Origin: SAR116 cluster bacterium
GTDB taxonomy: Bacteria > Pseudomonadota > Alphaproteobacteria > Puniceispirillales > Puniceispirillaceae
Length of the DNA: 9,107 bases
Assembly: GCA_002700485.1 (NCBI GenBank)
Contig: PADU01000003.1
Span: 24,939-34,045 of the forward strand
Reading direction: 5' to 3'
This document shows positions 7,653-9,107 of this stretch, piece by piece; positions within the stretch are counted from its first letter, which is position 1; the number at the start of each line of letters is the position of its first letter. Both the position numbers and the translations under genes were made by a program. Under the pieces are notes generated by a model. That model made no database searches and was not told the DNA's origin. It worked only from the letters and a program-made list of their open reading frames with translations.

Positions 7653-8156
7653 ATGACGGGGCCAGCAACACGGCGAGGGAGTGGCACAGACAGGCCGTCA
7701 GCTGCGCTAAAACAGCTGTCAGCCCTCACCTTTGATCTTCAAACCGACCAGCCCCGCCTTGACCTTGGCCCTCAAGGCAAACGTATCCTGAAAGAGCTGA
7801 TTGCCGCCGCAAATGCAGGCCTATGGGTTAGTGTTGTTATTCTTGCAGCAACTTTGGTGGATGTATGTATGCATGAGTCCGGCCATTTTGATGGCATATC
7901 TTTTGCGGGCGGGAATGGGGGAGATGGCAGTGCAGGTGATATTGAGGACGAGGTATTTGGCCTATCTTATCTAACAGCTAGCGAGCGTCATCAATTGGAC
8001 AGTCTGCGTGCGCATCGTAATGCGCTGGTGCATTATGAAGGCCCGGTTGCGGGCGTGTCGGGTTCAGCGGATGATGAGGCTGCACTGGCGACCACTGCCG
8101 AACAAGCGCTTTTGGCGATCCTGCCAGTTTTGGAAAATCTAGAACGTTGGGGGTGA
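7653..8156 (+). CDS. Hypothetical protein with HEPN-like RNxxxH motif
   Basis: I do not recognise a characterised relative of this 167-residue protein. It begins with a polar stretch (1-18). A mostly helical region follows, including a hydrophobic helix (about 48-72: ELIAAANAGLWVSVVILAAT), then a Gly/Asp-rich linker (about 84-99) and a second helical part. That part holds SLRAHRNALVHYEG, in which Arg122-Asn123-x3-His127 matches the RNxxxH signature of HEPN domains, two-helix units seen in RNA-cleaving and nucleotide-binding proteins. The resemblance rests on one short motif and on helical layout. The hydrophobic helix could instead be a buried core helix or a single membrane span. ATG 7653 follows the pccA stop by 3 nt with a poor ribosome-binding site, so translation is probably coupled to pccA. 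The stop is only 5 nt from that of convergent lipB. Confidence 0.75.
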   Translation: MTGPATRRGSGTDRPSAALKQLSALTFDLQTDQPRLDLGPQGKRILKELIAAANAGLWVSVVILAATLVDVCMHESGHFDGISFAGGNGGDGSAGDIEDEVFGLSYLTASERHQLDSLRAHRNALVHYEGPVAGVSGSADDEAALATTAEQALLAILPVLENLERWG

Positions 8157-8161
8157 GAAGG

Positions 8162-8911
8162 TCACTTAACTCGCCCCATCGCTGCGCCTTTGCCGAACCA
8201 TCGTGGGAAACAGTCTTTTATAACCATTTCCAGTTCAGTCTCTGTTATCATCAGGCCAAGATCAGCGAGGCTGGTCACGCCACCTGTCTCTGCGCTGCCA
8301 TTACCTGCCCCATTAATTGGGTTAACATTGGTATGGCCCTTGCCCCCGCCTTTGCTTACGCCGCAGGGGATAATACCGTCATACTGAGTTAAATCTGGCT
8401 CATGGTTCAGGGCGATCCCATGCATTGTGACCCATTTTGAGATGCGCACGCCAACTGCCAAAATTTTGTCCATCTTTTCTGGTAGGCCGATATCGTTGCG
8501 GCTTATCCAGATGCCTGGTAGGCCTTCACGCCGCACTCCAGTCACCGCAAAGCATTTAAGAACATCTATCATCCAGCCCTCTAAAGCATAGATGTAGGTG
8601 CGTACATCCCGCCGACGGACATTTAGGTCGAGCACTGGCCAAATTACCAGCTGACCAGGCCCATGCCAGGTCCATTGGCCGCCACGCCCACTTCGATAGG
8701 TAGGTATGCCAGCCGAGTTTAACAAATCTTCCTCTCGAGCAGAGGTGCCAGCAGTATACACGGACTTGTGTTGGGTGATGAATACAGCTTCAGAGGCATC
8801 ACCTGAGGCCAAGGCTTTAGCATGGGCGAGCATGCGCATACTCGCTTTTTCGTATGAAGATGGCGCGGCAATCCAATGCCAGGCAGGAGAGTTTTGGGGA
8901 GAATGTTTCAT
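8162..8911 (-). CDS. lipB: Lipoyl(octanoyl) transferase LipB
   Basis: LipB moves octanoyl groups from acyl carrier protein to lipoyl domains of enzymes such as pyruvate dehydrogenase, the first step of lipoate assembly. Starting at ATG 8911 the protein has 249 residues; an in-frame GTG at 8920 would add three. The hallmark motif is present as RGGQWTWHGPGQ (76-87; relatives usually have TYHGPGQ). KILAVGVRISKWVTMHGIALN contains the catalytic Lys149, and DGIIPCGV contains the catalytic Cys183. GVTSLADLG follows, but it is separated from IPCGV by an extra stretch of about 24 residues rich in Gly and Asn (about 186-209), where most LipBs have only a few. All catalytic residues are intact, so it is probably active. 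Neither start has a clear Shine-Dalgarno sequence. Confidence 0.93.
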   Translation of the reverse strand: MKHSPQNSPAWHWIAAPSSYEKASMRMLAHAKALASGDASEAVFITQHKSVYTAGTSAREEDLLNSAGIPTYRSGRGGQWTWHGPGQLVIWPVLDLNVRRRDVRTYIYALEGWMIDVLKCFAVTGVRREGLPGIWISRNDIGLPEKMDKILAVGVRISKWVTMHGIALNHEPDLTQYDGIIPCGVSKGGGKGHTNVNPINGAGNGSAETGGVTSLADLGLMITETELEMVIKDCFPRWFGKGAAMGRVK

Positions 8912-8923
8912 GCCCGTCACGCT

Positions 8924-8952
8924 AGCATAATTACTAGCTTATGTCTTGTCAG
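8924..8952 (-). promoter_or_regulatory. Candidate sigma70-type promoter for lipB
   Basis: On the - strand, CTGACA (8947-8952, five of six consensus -35 bases) is followed after exactly 17 nt by TATGCT (8924-8929, four of six -10 bases). The predicted transcription start would fall near 8917. That leaves only a few bases before ATG 8911 and would exclude the GTG at 8920. Prediction by eye only. Confidence 0.35.
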
Positions 8953-8974
8953 GTGGAAAAATTCATGGGATAAG
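8946..8974 (+). promoter_or_regulatory. Candidate sigma70-type promoter for tRNA-Leu
   Basis: TTGTCA (8946-8951, five of six consensus -35 bases) and GATAAG (8969-8974, four of six -10 bases) are separated by 17 nt. Transcription would begin near 8981, about 16 nt before the mature tRNA 5' end. Its -35 element overlaps the candidate lipB -35 on the other strand. Confidence 0.45.
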
Positions 8975-8996
8975 AACGGCAAGACAGAGTGATTTT

Positions 8997-9085
8997 GCGG
9001 CTGTGGCGGAATTGGTAGACGCGCAGCGTTGAGGTCGCTGTGGGGCTAATACCCCGTGGAAGTTCGAGTCTTCTCAGCCGCACCA
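8997..9085 (+). tRNA. tRNA-Leu, anticodon GAG
   Basis: The cloverleaf is complete. Acceptor strands GCGGCTG (8997-9003) and CAGCCGC (9075-9081) pair perfectly. The D-arm carries AATTGGTAGAC. The anticodon stem CAGCG/CGCTG encloses the loop TTGAGGT, giving anticodon GAG at 9031-9033, which reads CUC and CUU leucine codons. The long variable arm typical of class II tRNAs has a GGGG/CCCC stem (9042-9045 with 9052-9055). The T-arm is GGAAG-TTCGAGT-CTTCT with one G-U pair. Discriminator A9082 is followed by a genomically encoded CCA (9083-9085). The 22 bases after it hold nothing recognisable before the window ends. Confidence 0.97.
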
Positions 9086-9107
9086 TTGCTTCCCGTAAAC
9101 CCCGCGG

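Noticed and set aside
369..8156. The idea that the RNase H-like protein and the HEPN-like protein form a new defence system.
   Set aside because: They lie over 6 kb apart with six housekeeping genes between them, and no helicase, antitoxin, nucleotidyltransferase or mobile-element marker is present.
8921..8938. Inverted repeat GCTAG ... CTAGC upstream of lipB as an operator.
   Set aside because: The arms are only 5 bp and AT-rich sequence separates them. It overlaps the putative -10 but is likely to occur by chance.

Overview
The window looks like chromosomal housekeeping DNA from an alphaproteobacterium. The evidence is an Atp12-type F1-ATPase assembly chaperone (a family of Alphaproteobacteria and mitochondria), the order rarA ... 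crcB-rluC-HAD phosphatase-atp12 that is familiar from that class, and a PccB/PccA pair of the alphaproteobacterial/mitochondrial type. GC looks moderate, near one half by eye and not computed. That would fit a marine lineage such as SAR116 better than a high-GC soil genus, but this is only an inference. I see no insertion sequence, phage gene, CRISPR array or integrase.

Positions 1-8156 hold nine genes, all on the + strand and packed tightly: the 3' end of rarA (DNA-replication-associated ATPase), a conserved RNase H-fold-like protein of unknown role, crcB (fluoride channel), rluC-type pseudouridine synthase, a HAD phosphatase, atp12, pccB, pccA, and a small protein with a HEPN-like RNxxxH motif. 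Spacings run in order -1, 3, -4, 33, 19, 39, 36 and 3 nt, so one long transcript or two or three overlapping ones are possible. I could not place an internal promoter with confidence. A perfect palindrome followed by a T-run lies inside the end of rarA and could act as an intragenic terminator or attenuator.

Positions 8157-9107 have a different layout. lipB (octanoyltransferase) lies on the - strand and converges on the preceding gene with only 5 nt between the stop codons. Its 5' side faces a tRNA-Leu(GAG) gene on the + strand. The short gap between lipB and the tRNA contains candidate divergent promoters whose -35 elements overlap.

Functionally the window combines replication maintenance (RarA), ion detoxification (CrcB), rRNA modification (RluC), ATP synthase assembly (Atp12), propionyl-CoA carboxylation (PccB plus PccA, the entry to the methylmalonyl-CoA route), lipoate attachment (LipB) and a tRNA. 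PccB and PccA form one enzyme. The other genes share no obvious pathway. No clear new multi-gene system is visible. The best leads are the two uncharacterised proteins (369-1274 and 7653-8156), the intragenic terminator-like hairpin in rarA, the Gly/Asn-rich insertion in LipB and the shared lipB/tRNA promoter region.
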